Below are positions 28,473 to 40,745 of a stretch of DNA of 64,000 nt, one piece after another (position 1 is the stretch's first letter; each line of letters starts with the position of its first letter). The notes beneath the pieces were generated by a model. It worked only from the letters and a program-made list of their open reading frames with translations. It was not told where the DNA came from and ran no database searches. Source of the DNA: Ophiura sarsii (taxonomy: Eukaryota; Echinodermata; Ophiuroidea; Amphilepidida; Ophiuridae); NCBI GenBank assembly GCA_035610835.1, contig CM069455.1:18737874-18801873 (forward strand). The letters are read 5' to 3'. The translations under genes were made by a program, and so were the position numbers.

Positions 28473-31085
28473 ATGAAAAAACCAAAGTACTCCAAACTCG
28501 AAGGTAGCTGGGCCGCTGGGCGGCTGTCAACAAATGACTCTATGACGGGCCAGCGGGAAATCGGCACAACATCACGAACTGTTGGTCCTGAGAAGCGTCG
28601 TCTATCTGCCTTCAAACATCTCGTTGTATCTATATACAACGTGCGTACCCTATACCAACAAGGGAAGGTACACCAACTATTTGTAGGCTGTGCAGATGCA
28701 GGTTTAGAAATCATTGGCATATAGGAACATCGCTTGATTACTTCCAACAACACCGATGAGTTATGGTCTGATGACAGAAAATGGGCCCTAATATATATAG
28801 CTCGGCTACAAATCAGCGTCAGGGAGATTGGTATTTAAGTGTCAAAATACAGACACAGATGCCTACAGAGTGTAAATTCCATCAGCAACAGAATCATCAC
28901 TGCCACATTCCATGGTAATCCCAAACTCACCATTACGTCCATTTATGCTCCAACTGAAAGTGCTACTCCTGATGACAAAAATTAGTTCTACAACAACTTA
29001 GAGAACCATCTTGAGCAGGTGAAAACTCACAACATCCACTTGATTTTGGGAGACATTAATCAGTTAATGCCCGAGTTGGATTAGACAGCCACTCAACACA
29101 CCCTGAGGTTATTGGTCGAAACTGTTTCTATGACATGACAAACAACAATGGAGAGAGGCTTGTGAGTATGTGCGAAGAATATAAACTCCGCCCAGCGCAG
29201 TCAAGATTCCCTCAACCCAGACGCCGTCTGTGGACATGGATGCACCCAGCAGGGTCTAAACATCATCATCCTAATTAACAGCAAGTGGACAAACTCCCTA
29301 AGGAACTGTAGAGCATACAACTCTGTGGAACTTACTAGACTCAGACCACCGGATTGTCAGCATCAAGCTCGTGTGTAGCCTAGGATCTACTAAAGGGAAA
29401 CCCTGCACAAGACCGAGGTTTGACTGGGAAAAGCTGCAGAACGCTGACACAAAAGAGCTATTCCAGATTGAGCCGTCAAACAGATTCAAAATCCTCAAGT
29501 GCAACGACATATCCACACCAATAACTGAGAGATACGAACAGTTTAAGAAAGCAGTTTCAGAAGCAACCGAAAAAGTGGTTGGAAAACTCAAACCTCATGG
29601 CATTCCAACCTGGGTTACGGACAAGACCATTCACCTAAAGTCTGAGAGAGACGCGGCCAAAAGACGTTACCTTGTCTCAAAGTCACGGCAATCCAGAGAC
29701 AGATGGAAGAAGCTCAACACCTGTTTGAATGAGTCTTACAAGACAGATGAATCGTCCATGCTCAACAAACAGATGAAAGATCTTCATCAGGCTGACCAGA
29801 AAGGCGACTATTCCATGATCTCTCTGGGAAAGATAGGACGTTCAGCGTCAAGGTAAAAAAAAAGAGATGGAACCACCCCCAAAGAATGACAAAGACCTGC
29901 TTGTAGAATGGAAAAAGTATTTCAGCTCACTGCTAAACAATGACAGTGGTCAAATCCCATCTGATCTACCATCACCTGCTGCTCAGGACGTGCCCACCCA
30001 CATTGATCCTCCCACACTTGAGGAAACACAGGAAGCCATTCATCAAATGAAGCCCAAGAAGGCTGGAGGTCTTGACTGTGCAATCATAACAGAAGCACTC
30101 CAAGATTGCAATGACATATTGGTACAAGTTGTCCATGGGTTCTGCATGGAAGTTTACACCACCCTGAAACCACCCAACCAGTGGACCAACAGTGTTATTG
30201 TTCCTCTACCTAAAAAAGGGGACCTCTCTCTTATGACTATTACTATAGAGGAATATCCCTTCTGTCAATTGCAGCTAAGGTATACAACAAGATCCTGCTC
30301 AACAGAATTAGAGATCATGTCGACCCCATCTTGAGGAATAACCAGGCTGGCTTTCGCCCTGGCAGAAGCTGTGCTCAGCAAATCCACATCCTGAGGAGGA
30401 TCATGGAAGGGTTTAAAGACCAGCAGCTACCTCTCACAGTAACATTAATAGACTTCAAGAAAGCCTTCGAATCCATAAACAGGAAAGTTATGTTTGCAGT
30501 ACTGCGACATTACGGAATCCCAAAAGCTTTAGTCGACGCTATAGGTGTACTGTACAACAACTCGAGAAGTGCTGTGATGGTTGATGGCAGTATCTCTGAT
30601 CCTTTCGCTGTCTCCACACTGGAGTGCTACAGGGTGACGTTCTGGCTCCATTCCTATTTGTGATATTGGTAGACTACCTATTGAAGAAGGCTACATCTGA
30701 TCTTGACTCAGAAGTTGTGACACATCCACGTCGTCCTGCCAGTATTCTCAACGACTTAGACTTTGCTGATGACATTGCCTTACTCGAGACAACAATTCCA
30801 CGAGCCCAGACGCAGCTGACAGAAACTGCTGCAGCAGCAAAAGACCTCGGCCTCTACATTAGCGTATCTAAAACAGAGTACATGACTGCCAACTGCAATC
30901 CTAACCCGACACTTCAGGTCCATCAACCATGTGACAGATTTCAGGTATCTTGGCTCTATGATGGCATCGGGTGCAAGTGATCTTAAAAGACGCAAGGCAT
31001 TAGCATGGTACGCATTCTGGAAGTTAGAATGCCTCTGGAGGAGCCCTCAAATAGGTATCACAACAAAGATGAAATTATTCAATAC
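28473..31085 (+). pseudogene. RTE-like LINE, endonuclease plus RT, heavily decayed
   Basis: The N-terminal part resembles an APE endonuclease (VVSIYNVRTLYQQGKVHQL, later LTITSIYAPTES and ILGDIN) but has many stops and shifts from 28723 to 29350. RT blocks follow in at least four frames: PKKAGGLDCAI, VIVPLPKKGD, NQAGFRPGRSCAQQIH, LIDFKKAFESINRK (catalytic Asp), QGDVLAPFLF and catalytic FADD in LDFADDIALL, then SKTEYM and FRYLGSMM. It ends abruptly at about 31085 in AT-rich DNA. Same strand as the LINE at 24.6 kb but a different family. Confidence 0.8.
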
Positions 31086-31589
31086 ATGTATATTAACTAA
31101 AATAAATAAATACGAACAACTTAAATCACTGAATTATTGTTCTAAATATTTTTTTCTTTTAAAAAACATTTGTCTCAGGAATGTCCCAAATTCATTTATT
31201 AACAAACTTTAAGAACTTTCCATTTACTCTAGAATACCATAAAGCTAACACCGTAGTTCAATAGATTCCCAGTGTTTTCTCTCAATTTGCAGCTGGCAAG
31301 GTGTCCTAATAATTTTGGTTGCTAGTAGTAGAGCAAAATTGACCATGAATTGTGACCCCTAGTGATCAAATTAAGAATTAAAACATCATCTCGTTGGTTT
31401 TATATGATAGAATATACCTTTTACTTCAAGAAAGGTGATAATGTGAAAAATGAAGGTGTGTGCTGCCTGAGAAATTAACTGTGCATTAAAGTTATAGGCA
31501 GGCCCAAATTCACAAAGGTGACTTAACTTAAGCCTGGCTTAACTTAAGCCTGACTTAAGGTTAATTAGCCAAATTGTGCCTAGCCCTTG

Positions 31590-32200
31590 ATGTGCTTTTT
31601 TGGATAAGATATTATCACATTTTGAGCTGACGCACAAGATCGACGCCATTAACCGGTCAAACCACAATCAATTCAACCACAAATATTGTTTGCATTGAAT
31701 TCGCAAGGAAATACGCTAGGCGAGGCCTAACTAGGCTAAATAGCATAACGTGTGCCCAGATTGGCTTTGTAGGATCAGATATCACATTTTGAGCTACGTT
31801 AAGATCAACATCATTTACCGGTCAAACCGCAATCAAATGCATGCCACAAATGCCGTTCGCAAGGAAATAAACTGTTTTCTATGCTGGAATAGGCCTAACT
31901 AGGCTAAAAGACAGCATACCATGTGCCCAGATTTCCTTTTTTGGATGAAATATCACATTTTAGCTACGTATAAGATCAACGTCATTAACCGGTCAAACTG
32001 CAGTCGTTTGCGTTCAAATCGCAAGGAACAAAGCTTTTCCCTGCTGGACTAGGCCTTACTAAGGCTAAATAGCATAAATAACCTGTATTATGATAATGCA
32101 TCACATTTTGAGCTACGTGTGAGATCAGTGCCACTAATCGGTCAAACCGCGCAACACAATGACGATTCAAATGTTGTTCAGGATGAAATCACAATGAAAA
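31590..32200. repeat. Four-unit tandem repeat of about 170 bp
   Basis: The block ATCACATTTTGAGCTACG, then AAGATCAACGTCATTAACCG and GTCAAACC recurs with starts at 31614, 31781, 31952 and about 32100. Units also share GGCCTAACTAGGCTAAA. It lies inside the Harbinger-like element. Confidence 0.8.
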
Positions 32201-32514
32201 AAGCTTTTTTTTACTAGGCCCAGTGCCCTGCCGTAAAAAGGTCAAGTCTGCTTTATTGCGGTGTTAATTTGATGTTTTTAATCGGATAAATTATATTCAG
32301 AACTGAAGCACCGCTACAAAAATGCATAATTTAGCAACTCAGGACTGATTCTTGCATTGCAGTGAACTCCTCAATTATAATACTTTTTTTGGAAGGCAGG
32401 CCTAGGCTATATAATTTATTTATGGAACTTTGGCCTGGGGACCCCTGACCCAAAATATTACATCAGTGGTCATTTTAGGACTAGGCCTACATTAAAATAA
32501 CTAACCTATAAACT

Positions 32515-32840
32515 CTTACCAGTATTGTTCTAATTATGAGCCTTTTTAAAATTAATATAATACCTTTTGAAAACTCATTGATCTGTTGTGAATGGTGCAC
32601 CTGAACTGATGTGGGAAGGGAACTCCTTCAAACAAAACACTGCCAATTTCATTACATTGAAATAGCTATCAACTCAGCCCTTACCAGTATTTTTCGAAAC
32701 ATGGGCCTTTTTAAAGTTAATATAATACCTTTTGAAAACTCATCCTGTATCAGGCTGTTTGTGATAGTTTTTAATTGATCTGTTGTGAATGGTGCACCTG
32801 AACTGATGTGGGAACTCCTACAAACAAAACACTGCACATT
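32515..32840. repeat. Two-unit tandem repeat of about 170 bp
   Basis: Both units contain TTAATATAATACCTTTTGAA, then GATCTGTTGTGAATGGTGCA and CTGAACTGATGTGGGAA. The second unit has an extra insert around 32745-32775. Confidence 0.8.
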
Positions 32841-33661
32841 TCAGCAAAATGGCTTTGATTTTGCTGGCTGGTGCTGAGCTGTTTTAATCAAACTCAAAGC
32901 ATAGACCATACTATCAAATTCATCACTTTAAAACAACAAATACAAGGGAATGGAGAAGATCCATTCAGAGTAGAGTTAGCATGCTTGCCTAGCATAAAAC
33001 TAGGCTGATTTAGCAAGGTAAATAAATGAGCTTTATAAAAATAATTATAAGCTTACTTAATTTTCTGATGGTTTTTTTGGTCAAAATATAACTGTTTAGT
33101 CTGGTAGCCTGGTGGATGGACACATCTCACAACAATACTTTGTGTATCTCTAATTAAATTGTTATGTCCAGAATGATTCTAATCGTAGGCCTACCTGAGT
33201 GAGAGAAGAGGCTTTTATTTTTATGTTGGTCTGTTGATTAGTTCACGGCGTACACGTACGCGCCGCATAGGCACGGGTTTCAGCTGCAAATTCTGTACCA
33301 ATTTTTTAACAAATTTTGCTCATCGATAGCTATTTCTACTCACCGACTGCTCTCTTATAATCCATAGGGCCTTTTAGACCTAGCCATTCCCGTTGTCTGA
33401 CACATTTCCAAGAAATTCAGACACAAAACTAGCCTTAAACTTTGTTTAGAACAGTTAATCAACACTTTAAACTACCCCTTTCTGTAGCATAAAGTTAAGC
33501 CTGGTTTAACACTGTTTAAGCCTGGCTTAACTTTAAGCCACTTTTGTGAATATGACTAAAGCCACGGTCCCGGCTTAAGTCCAGACTTAAGCTAGGACCG
33601 TGGCTTAAACCTCTGACTTAAGCTAGGCTTAAAGTTAAGCCACCTTTGTGAATTTGGGCCC

Positions 33662-36234
33662 TAATGATCTTTTTCAAATTTTTACACATCCTTTCTCTCT
33701 ATAATGAAGTTTGACTTATCAGGAAATACTTTTCTGGACTTATAAATCTATCTTGACTGTATTTTCTGTGAAAATGCCATCACAGAAATTTACTAACTCA
33801 TAATGGAAATCTGATTCCAATTTAAGGAAATTCTCAACATATTTGCTTTCATTTTCATCAAAAAGCATTCTATAATATTCTGTTCACGTGTGTACAGTTG
33901 CGATCATATAGCAGGAAACAATATAAACGGCGGCAACATGGTGTCAAATCATGGAATTCTATTTATGAACGAAAAAACGGGGAAATCACCCAGAAAATAA
34001 GTAATTCTACATATTCAAACAGTGATTTTGAAGTTATTAAGAATCGCATGGCTCTGTAACTTAGTTTCATGGTTATATGGAAGTTTGACACAAAACTACT
34101 ACTGCATTACTACTAGTACATAAATTATATTATTTTACATGACTAATATTTTCATTGGATAAAAGAAATATGTCTTTGATTGAGTAATGTAATGCAAGTA
34201 CCAGAGAATGCTTGGTACTGGTTAGTGTCGTGAGATTGACGGACCATTCTTCTAAATGTTTTGTTGTTAGTATTGTAAGATTATTTTCAAATTCTACAGT
34301 GCAACAGAGCATAAGTTACCAAATATTGAATTATAAATATAGTGCCTGTTGTACAACCATGAAAATTTCAATACTAAGTATGCGTATTATTATAATCAAA
34401 ACAGCTTTGTTTTAAAGTACTCTTTTGTACTCTAAAGTACTCTTTCGTGTCCTTATTAAACCTGATTTCGGATTGGCCAATACTTGATTATCCATACACG
34501 CTAATACAACCAGCTACTGGCTACTTGCTTTCATGGCCTTGACTATTTATACTTTTTACTATTATTTAGACATAGTGCAGGCCTTTATCATGGTACCTGT
34601 TTGTACAGGCTTGCATGTCAGCACACGGTCACCTTAAGTAATATACACCATTATGCTTAAAACAAATGGCATGGCATTTCAAGTTTCATGTAGCGCGAAT
34701 TTCAAAGCATTGGTCCCTTAGCGTGGGCATGTCCTTGAATATTCCTTCCATTGTTTGCGTGCATGGCAAGACAACTATTAATAGACTGTTGACAAGTCTG
34801 TGCACAGTTGTATGAAATTGTTATTGTAAGAAAATGTTGTAAAAATGAATGTATCTAAAGTTTGGATTAATATTACAGAAAAATAGAAATAAAATTGCGA
34901 AATGTGGCTTAATCATTTTATTAAGCATAATTCAAGGATTAGTTTGAAACCTCACATAACTGAATTGGGCAAACAGAAAGTGGTTCAAAATTATTCCATT
35001 TAAACACCTAATTAATTAATTACCCGCGTAAATTAATAAAACAGAAAACATGTTTACGAATGGCTTGAAAGATTTGTGTGGCTAACCATAAACATCTTTC
35101 TCGGTGATTTTAGTGTTTATAGCATGTTTAATTCATGAGGAAAATATTTTAAATACTTAAGGGAATTTAATTATCTGCTCAGACCATTGCTTTAAACACA
35201 TCTTTACCATGTTTACCTTTAATCTGGATACACAGTACTACTTAATAGTTTCAACGAATTTGGTCATTAATTAAGCTTAATTAAGACAGATTTGGGCTTT
35301 TTTTAAAGTAAAGATAGATGTGAACTTTTTCTCAGACAGAATTGTTGACAATGATGGGAACTTCATTTCCTGTACATTTGGTAATTAATAGCATGTATAG
35401 TTTTTGCTGGAAATTACAAAAAGCAAAATGTTAATGTATTTCTTTATAATATGCTAATTATATGCAAATAAAGCAAAATTGTTAGTTTTATAGTTTGTGA
35501 ACCATTGACAACAGATCTTGAGAGTGGTCATAAAACCTTACCCCAAGAATAGCAATGAACAGGTGCCCATCTTGACAGAAGTAGGACAAACCATTTTTTC
35601 TATGACATTAAATCACCAAGCTGTATTCTATAATATTATATTGTTTCCTTGTTTTACATATGTTTCTTTTTGAATTAGAGCGTAATTTCAATAACATGCA
35701 CTTTTTGGTAATTTATGCTCTGTTGCACTGTACTGATGAACTTTATTCAATTCGTCATGTAAATGTTCCACTTCTATGATTTTAGTAAATGACTTGTTGG
35801 TTCCTATTCAAGTAATGATTAAAATTTAACAGACGTCACATAATGCATACAAGGTCATGTCCTTGAAGAAATATTTTAATTTATAACTGAGTAACAATTT
35901 CTTTAATCAAAGTTTTCGTTTTTTAATGCTGGTGTGTTTTTCATATTTATAAAAAATTATTCTCCCATTTGTTATTATAGAAGGAGTTAATTAGAAGTTA
36001 GTTTTAAGTTGATATACTCAATGTAGTAAGTAGTTACAATTATCTAACATTGATGTACATGTTTATTCTTCCATCGATCTGGACATCGATATTTTTAAGG
36101 GAGGGAGCAGTGTTGAGATCTGAGATTTATCATATACCTGTATTACGTATATCCCATGTTAACCTAAACATCATTGTTGTACACAAGGCCTAGGCCTATG
36201 CACTGTAGGTCAAGTAAATCAATACTAATTGATA
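33662..36234. other. Unannotated AT-rich DNA
   Basis: A 27-bp inverted pair (GTGCAACAGAGCATAA at 34297 and TTATGCTCTGTTGCAC at 35714) hints at an old element, but no termini were found. No gene recognised. Confidence 0.4.
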
Positions 36235-36236
36235 TA

Positions 36237-36922
36237 CAGGGTGTCTCAAAAAAAATTAGGACTCTGTTTCGTGACGGTGTAATTCTTATTATAATCATTG
36301 GACCATGACCAATTTAGTCTCAATGTAAAGCCCAATTAATTGTTATGATATCCTGAAAATATAAGATCATTCCGATGCATAATAAGAAAACTAGCGTACT
36401 TTGCGTAAACCATGTCATTTACTGGTTTGTACAATGGGATCTACATGTAAAGACCAGTAAATAACATGGCTTACGTTTCAATACGTTATAATAATTGTCA
36501 ACATAGTAAATAATCTATCAGTCAATAGCAAAGTTTAGTTTGGTAATCCATTTAATTCTGGCACAAATCAATACTTGTTAAAAATATCCGCAAAACAGAT
36601 GCATGCATATTCTGTGCAAATTAAAACAGTTTTGTTAAACAGTTCTCGAACCCACTGTGGATGGTTCATTGAGTTACAAGTCGAGCACTTTAATGTTACT
36701 CGACTGTTACTGTGTAAATTCCCATTGTACAAACCAGTACATGACATGGTTTACACAAAGTACGATAGTTTTCTTATTTTTCATCGGATTGATCTCATAA
36801 TTTCAGGATATCATAATAATTAATTGGGCTATACATTGAGGCTAATTTGGTCATGTTCCAATGATTAAAATAAGAATTACACCGTCATGAAACAGAGTCC
36901 TAATTCTTTTTGAGACACCATG
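36237..36922. mobile_element. Mariner-type MITE with about 200-bp inverted arms
   Basis: Starts CAGGGTGTCTCAAAAA and ends TTTTTGAGACACCATG, flanked by TA (36235-36236 and 36923-36924). Arms 36237-36440 and 36720-36922 are reverse complements, including GTCATTTACTGGTTTGTACA with its inverted partner. No transposase. Confidence 0.85.
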
Positions 36923-36924
36923 TA

Positions 36925-37669
36925 TTGCAAAATTTGCGATGATAACCATGTAAGTTTGTATACATGTATGGTTAGAAACTTATATGATGCAAGGTGTACT
37001 TGTAATTCCACAGAATTTTGTTTTTCAAAATGTATGCAACAAATTAGAAAATGATCATAGATCATATAATTGGCCATTTAGTTAAATTTGTATTGACACC
37101 CTGAACAATATAATAAGATGGAATCTAGCATGACGTTATGATCTGAAATGTATACATGTTCAGGTAGTCTACTCCAGCACAGCAATCATGCGGTTATCAA
37201 CTCCAAAATTAGTTATAGATTTTAGACGTTTCTTCTCTTGGAATTGTCCCACTCTAAATTTAGACCACCCTGTATATTAAATTGTTGTCAACTAAATTCT
37301 GCTATAATTATCTTTCTTCATCTAGGTATCTAACCCAAAGGTTCAAAATATACACAGCTTTCGTGAAATATTAACGTGAGATCGGTACTCATTTGGCATG
37401 GCATATTTTGATGCAAAAATGACGCAATTCGGTTTCAATTAAGCATAGATATAATGATTTATGTTCCCCCTACCCTGAAATCGTGCTATTTTACTATCAA
37501 ATGGGACACTTTTTAAAAAGGCCTGTAAAAGAAATGTGACACCACAATTTGAGCGTACTCACTACCTAGCACTTTTCTAGGGGGTCTATATCAACTATCC
37601 TATGTGGAAAGAAATTAGAAGGTATACTGTGACCGGTTGAGCGATTCGCCTTAACTAGGCCTCGTATTA
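36925..37669. other. 3' flank of the second small membrane-protein gene
   Basis: Contains a solitary mariner-like right end (TTTAGACCACCCTGTA at about 37257) and nothing else recognised. Confidence 0.4.
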
Positions 37670-37855
37670 TCACGAACCTGTACTGCCGTCAAAATTGTAG
37701 TTGTTGATCCCTTTTTGAGATAAACTCACAGCGCCTAGGATTACCGCTATAACCGCTAAGATAATCGCTATCACGCCCAGTATCAGTGGGATTGAATTGG
37801 CGGAATCGCCCTGCGATGATTTGTCGTAAATTCTCGCTTTATCGGAATCTGCCAT
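37670..37855 (-). CDS. Small single-pass membrane protein, copy B
   Basis: 61 codons, ATG to TGA, intronless, 59 of 61 residues identical to the product of 998-1183. Same layout: hydrophilic N-terminus, one hydrophobic segment at about residues 22-46, polar tail. Relative to copy A, seven codons change silently and two change residue (S19A, one V/I). The stop codon differs (TGA against TAA). The leader before the ATG and a TATA-like box about 70 bp upstream are also similar. Same orientation as copy A and about 36.7 kb away, so this is a dispersed or formerly tandem family. Function not recognised. Confidence 0.75.
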   Translation of the reverse strand: MADSDKARIYDKSSQGDSANSIPLILGVIAIILAVIAVILGAVSLSQKGINNYNFDGSTGS

Positions 37856-38282
37856 TTTTCTCTCGTTATAGACCTACTTCTGTTTTATTAAGTCCGTGTG
37901 TGGAAGAAGTGACACGTATGCCTACTTATAAAAATGTGAACGTTACAAGTTTTAAATGGTGCACCGTTAAAGGGGCACTAAGAGATCCTTCATGGAGGGA
38001 GCCCTCAATTTGTCAAAAGTTAGGTTTTTCATAATTATGAAGACCTGTTTTGCAAAAGGGCTTACATCCACTTCTGCATGTTACTCATTTTGCATTATTG
38101 AATGGATGGCTATTCAATATGTGGTATGTGGCTTGTAATGTTGGTGCCTCACTTATTATACTAGCCTGAGGCAATTACGCATAATCCTACCTTAAAGAAA
38201 TAAAGTGTTAAGGAGGATCGAGAATTTACGTAGAAACATGTGAGAGGTTTGAATGGTAGACTTTGCATTTTTGTGTGGACAT

Positions 38283-38520
38283 ATTTTTTATTTTACCCTT
38301 GATGTGACTGGCATATTTTGTATTATTGAAAATTGGTTTTTGTCCAAGATTCTTTCATAGATATCGTTAAAGTTATTCAATGCTGTCAAGGTCATGAAAA
38401 TATCGTTTCTAATAATTTGCTTAATAACACTGTAAACCACACATACTATTGTAAACTGTCTGCACTGTCTGGCCTCATGCACGAACAGCTCAATACCTAA
38501 ATTAGTTAAATTAAGTGCTT
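38283..38520. repeat. Duplicated segment, copy 2 (partner at 1-290)
   Basis: Same ordered sequence as the window start, about 430 bp upstream of the membrane-protein start codon. Shorter than copy 1 owing to a few deletions (for example around 38420-38470). Confidence 0.8.
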
Positions 38521-39289
38521 ACATAATAAGGTTTCCAATGAAGGGGGGGGGGGGGTGTCAAAAATGTGTAGGCCATTTTCAGCATAAAAAGACCGTTTTG
38601 GGGCAAAAATCTATTTTTGTGTTTTTTGGTGTAATTCATATCTTTGAACGATGTACTATTCACCAGTAATTAGTTTGACCTGATTTATTGTTTTTCTAAG
38701 CAATAATCCATATTTAAAGCTGCTCAAATATAAGGAAAATAAAGGCAAAAGGGCACTTTTCTCAGTTTTGTCGTTTTATTTGATACTTATATTCGCTAGT
38801 TGCTTAATCTGTCATGCGATGCTTGAATAAATAAGCAAACTAGTTTGACATGGTCTATGACCTTTATAGATAGTTTTATGATGACAAATCGGGTGAAAAT
38901 CAACATTAAAGGGTTATTTGACAATGGTATATATATTTATATAATCATTAGTGAATTAGAGGCGTAGTATCTACTCGGGGTCTTCCGTGCACTCCCAAGA
39001 CTCCCCAAACCAACATTTTGAATTTCCTTTTAATGGTCCTAAAGCCCATTTAGGGTGATGCCAAAACTAATTTTGATATGCTAAGGGGTTATTTAAAATG
39101 GCGTCCAAAAAGGCCGCCAAAGTGGTCAATTTACATAAAGGAGATAATATCAAATAAAATGTGTATGTGTTTGCTCTTCTTATTTAGACTTAACTGTGCA
39201 ATATTCATACAGTATTTTATCTTGTTGTTATCGGAATTTTAATATTGTATATTTATATATTGCTACCGTGACGTATGCTTTACGCTCTT

Positions 39290-39344
39290 CATGTATCTTT
39301 GTAAAAGTGCCTTGAGTTCTTTTTGATGTAATTGCGCTATATAA
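39290..39344 (+). repeat. SINE/LINE-like tail interrupted by a MITE
   Basis: The phrase AAAGTGCCTTGAGTTCTTTT, then AATTGCGCTATATAA is a common animal SINE tail. It resumes after the MITE as GAAATTAATAATATTATT at 39673 with ATT repeats to about 39707. Confidence 0.6.
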
Positions 39345-39669
39345 GGGGGCTGGCATTTTCTTCAGAAGGGGGGGGGGGGGGGGGGGGGGGGGTCCCAAAT
39401 ATACTAGGGGGGTCATAGTTTTTTTGACATGAAAACAGGGGGGGCCATAAAATTATTTCATTGAAAATGGGGGGTCACAAATTTATCAAAGCATGCTTTC
39501 TGAAATGTGTGTTGGGGGGGGGGGGGTCACAAAATAATGGACTGTATTGGTAGGGGGGGGTCATAAAAATATGCAGCTCTTGGATAGGGGGGGTCATGAA
39601 AAAATTGTCTGGGTCTATCCACATTTTTGGGACCCCCCCCCCCCCCTTCCGAAGAAAATGCCAGCCCCC
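39345..39669. mobile_element. Harbinger-type MITE with G-rich direct repeats (325 bp)
   Basis: Ends GGGGGCTGGCATTTTCTTC and GAAGAAAATGCCAGCCCCC are perfect inverted repeats, flanked by TAA (39342-39344 and 39670-39672), the PIF/Harbinger target. The interior is a degenerate repeat of GGGGGGTCATAAAA blocks with many G runs, likely G-quadruplex forming. It interrupts a SINE-like tail. Confidence 0.9.
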
Positions 39670-39709
39670 TAAGAAATTAATAATATTATTATTATTATTA
39701 TTATTAACT

Positions 39710-40477
39710 TCTTGCCAGCATCAATGGGACGATGAAGATCACCGTGGTACTACACAAAAGAGGCCAAACCACTGATACAGCGTGTATTGCACTGACAATC
39801 AAAGTTACCGCGGAAAAATCAATCTAGATTGACAAAGCGGTAGTCCAACTCTTGAACTCAATTCTTGTATTGAAAATATCTATTTATCTCAAAGCACTAC
39901 TTATTTTGGTAAATAACTTCATGTTTTTGATATTGCAAATGTGTAAAAACCAGGCAAAATACTGTACATATCATAACGCAACTATTGACAGGCAGTTGAA
40001 TTATATTATAAGATGTGGATCAAAATGTAAATAAAAATTAGTCGATATTCAAAAATCGCGCGAATCCGCGCACACTTAAAAAGGTTTGATACAATTACGT
40101 ATCAAAGTCTTGATATAACAGAATAATAAATAAATAATATAAATTCAATGTAAAAATCAATTTTTAGTAAACTTGACAATATTCTTTTATTTTCAGTTTA
40201 TTCAAAATACATTGTTCTTGGCACCGCGGAGTGTGTATTTAGGGGAGAATAAGCAATGTTTGAACGTACATTCCGATCCCAAAATAAAGCACTTATTATG
40301 ACAATGTTTAAAATAGGCCACATAATGTATCACGAATTTACTGTATTGAAAATCCAATTAAATTGGCTGGCAATTTCGGCGGTGATATCATCGCTCAAAG
40401 AAGATTGCTTGGGACAATTGCATGATTAGGGTTGCGTAACAAGACCTTTCTCCTTATATTAGCTTCATGATCTGTTC
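39710..40477. other. Unannotated DNA upstream of GPCR copy 1
   Basis: No element or exon recognised. Homology with the second GPCR locus begins near 40478. Confidence 0.45.
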
Positions 40478-40602
40478 ATTTACGTGCTCTGGCATTGTTA
40501 ATGGTTTCGCGGAAACACTTCAATCCAGGGACTTCTTCAACGTGCGTTGCCGTTAATTATTGACATTTAGAAAGGAGAAAGGGAACATCTGTTTATATAA
40601 AG
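40478..40602 (+). promoter_or_regulatory. Conserved promoter of GPCR copy 1 with TATA box
   Basis: TATATAAAG at 40594-40602 is preceded by blocks shared with the inverted paralog: AATGGTTTCGCGGAAACACT, TTCAATCCAGGGA and ATTGACATTTAGAAAGGAGA. Transcription would start near 40625. That these blocks are preserved while nearby sequence diverges suggests functional elements. Confidence 0.6.
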
Positions 40603-40624
40603 TCAACATTACAGCATTCCTCAT

Positions 40625-40745
40625 GCACAGACGGTTCCATTCATCCACTCACCCGATACACAGAATAGTCTGAACTTTCTATCCGAGGCGAAAGGAACAC
40701 CTTGGCCAAGTGAACAGTATCATTGATTGGGCTTTCTTTACACAG
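40625..40745 (+). other. Non-coding exon 1 of GPCR copy 1
   Basis: About 120 bases, strongly conserved with 59340-59460 (minus), ending CAG before a consensus donor GTAAGT at 40746-40751. The acceptor pairs at 42331. The approximate 5' end is set from the TATA box only. Confidence 0.6.

Larger units (their letters stand above)
31501..33661. mobile_element. Harbinger-like non-autonomous element (2.16 kb)
   Basis: Terminal inverted repeats GGCCCAAATTCACAAAGGTG and its complement CACCTTTGTGAATTTGGGCC extend another 15 bp into CTTAA-rich sequence. GGGCCC-type ends are typical of PIF/Harbinger elements. The target duplication is not clear, although TAA follows the right end. The subterminal parts are dense in TTAAGCC/GGCTTAA inverted words. 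No transposase ORF. Confidence 0.7.

Noticed and set aside
28457..28753. 98-codon minus-strand ORF
   Set aside because: Shadow of the LINE endonuclease region on the opposite strand.
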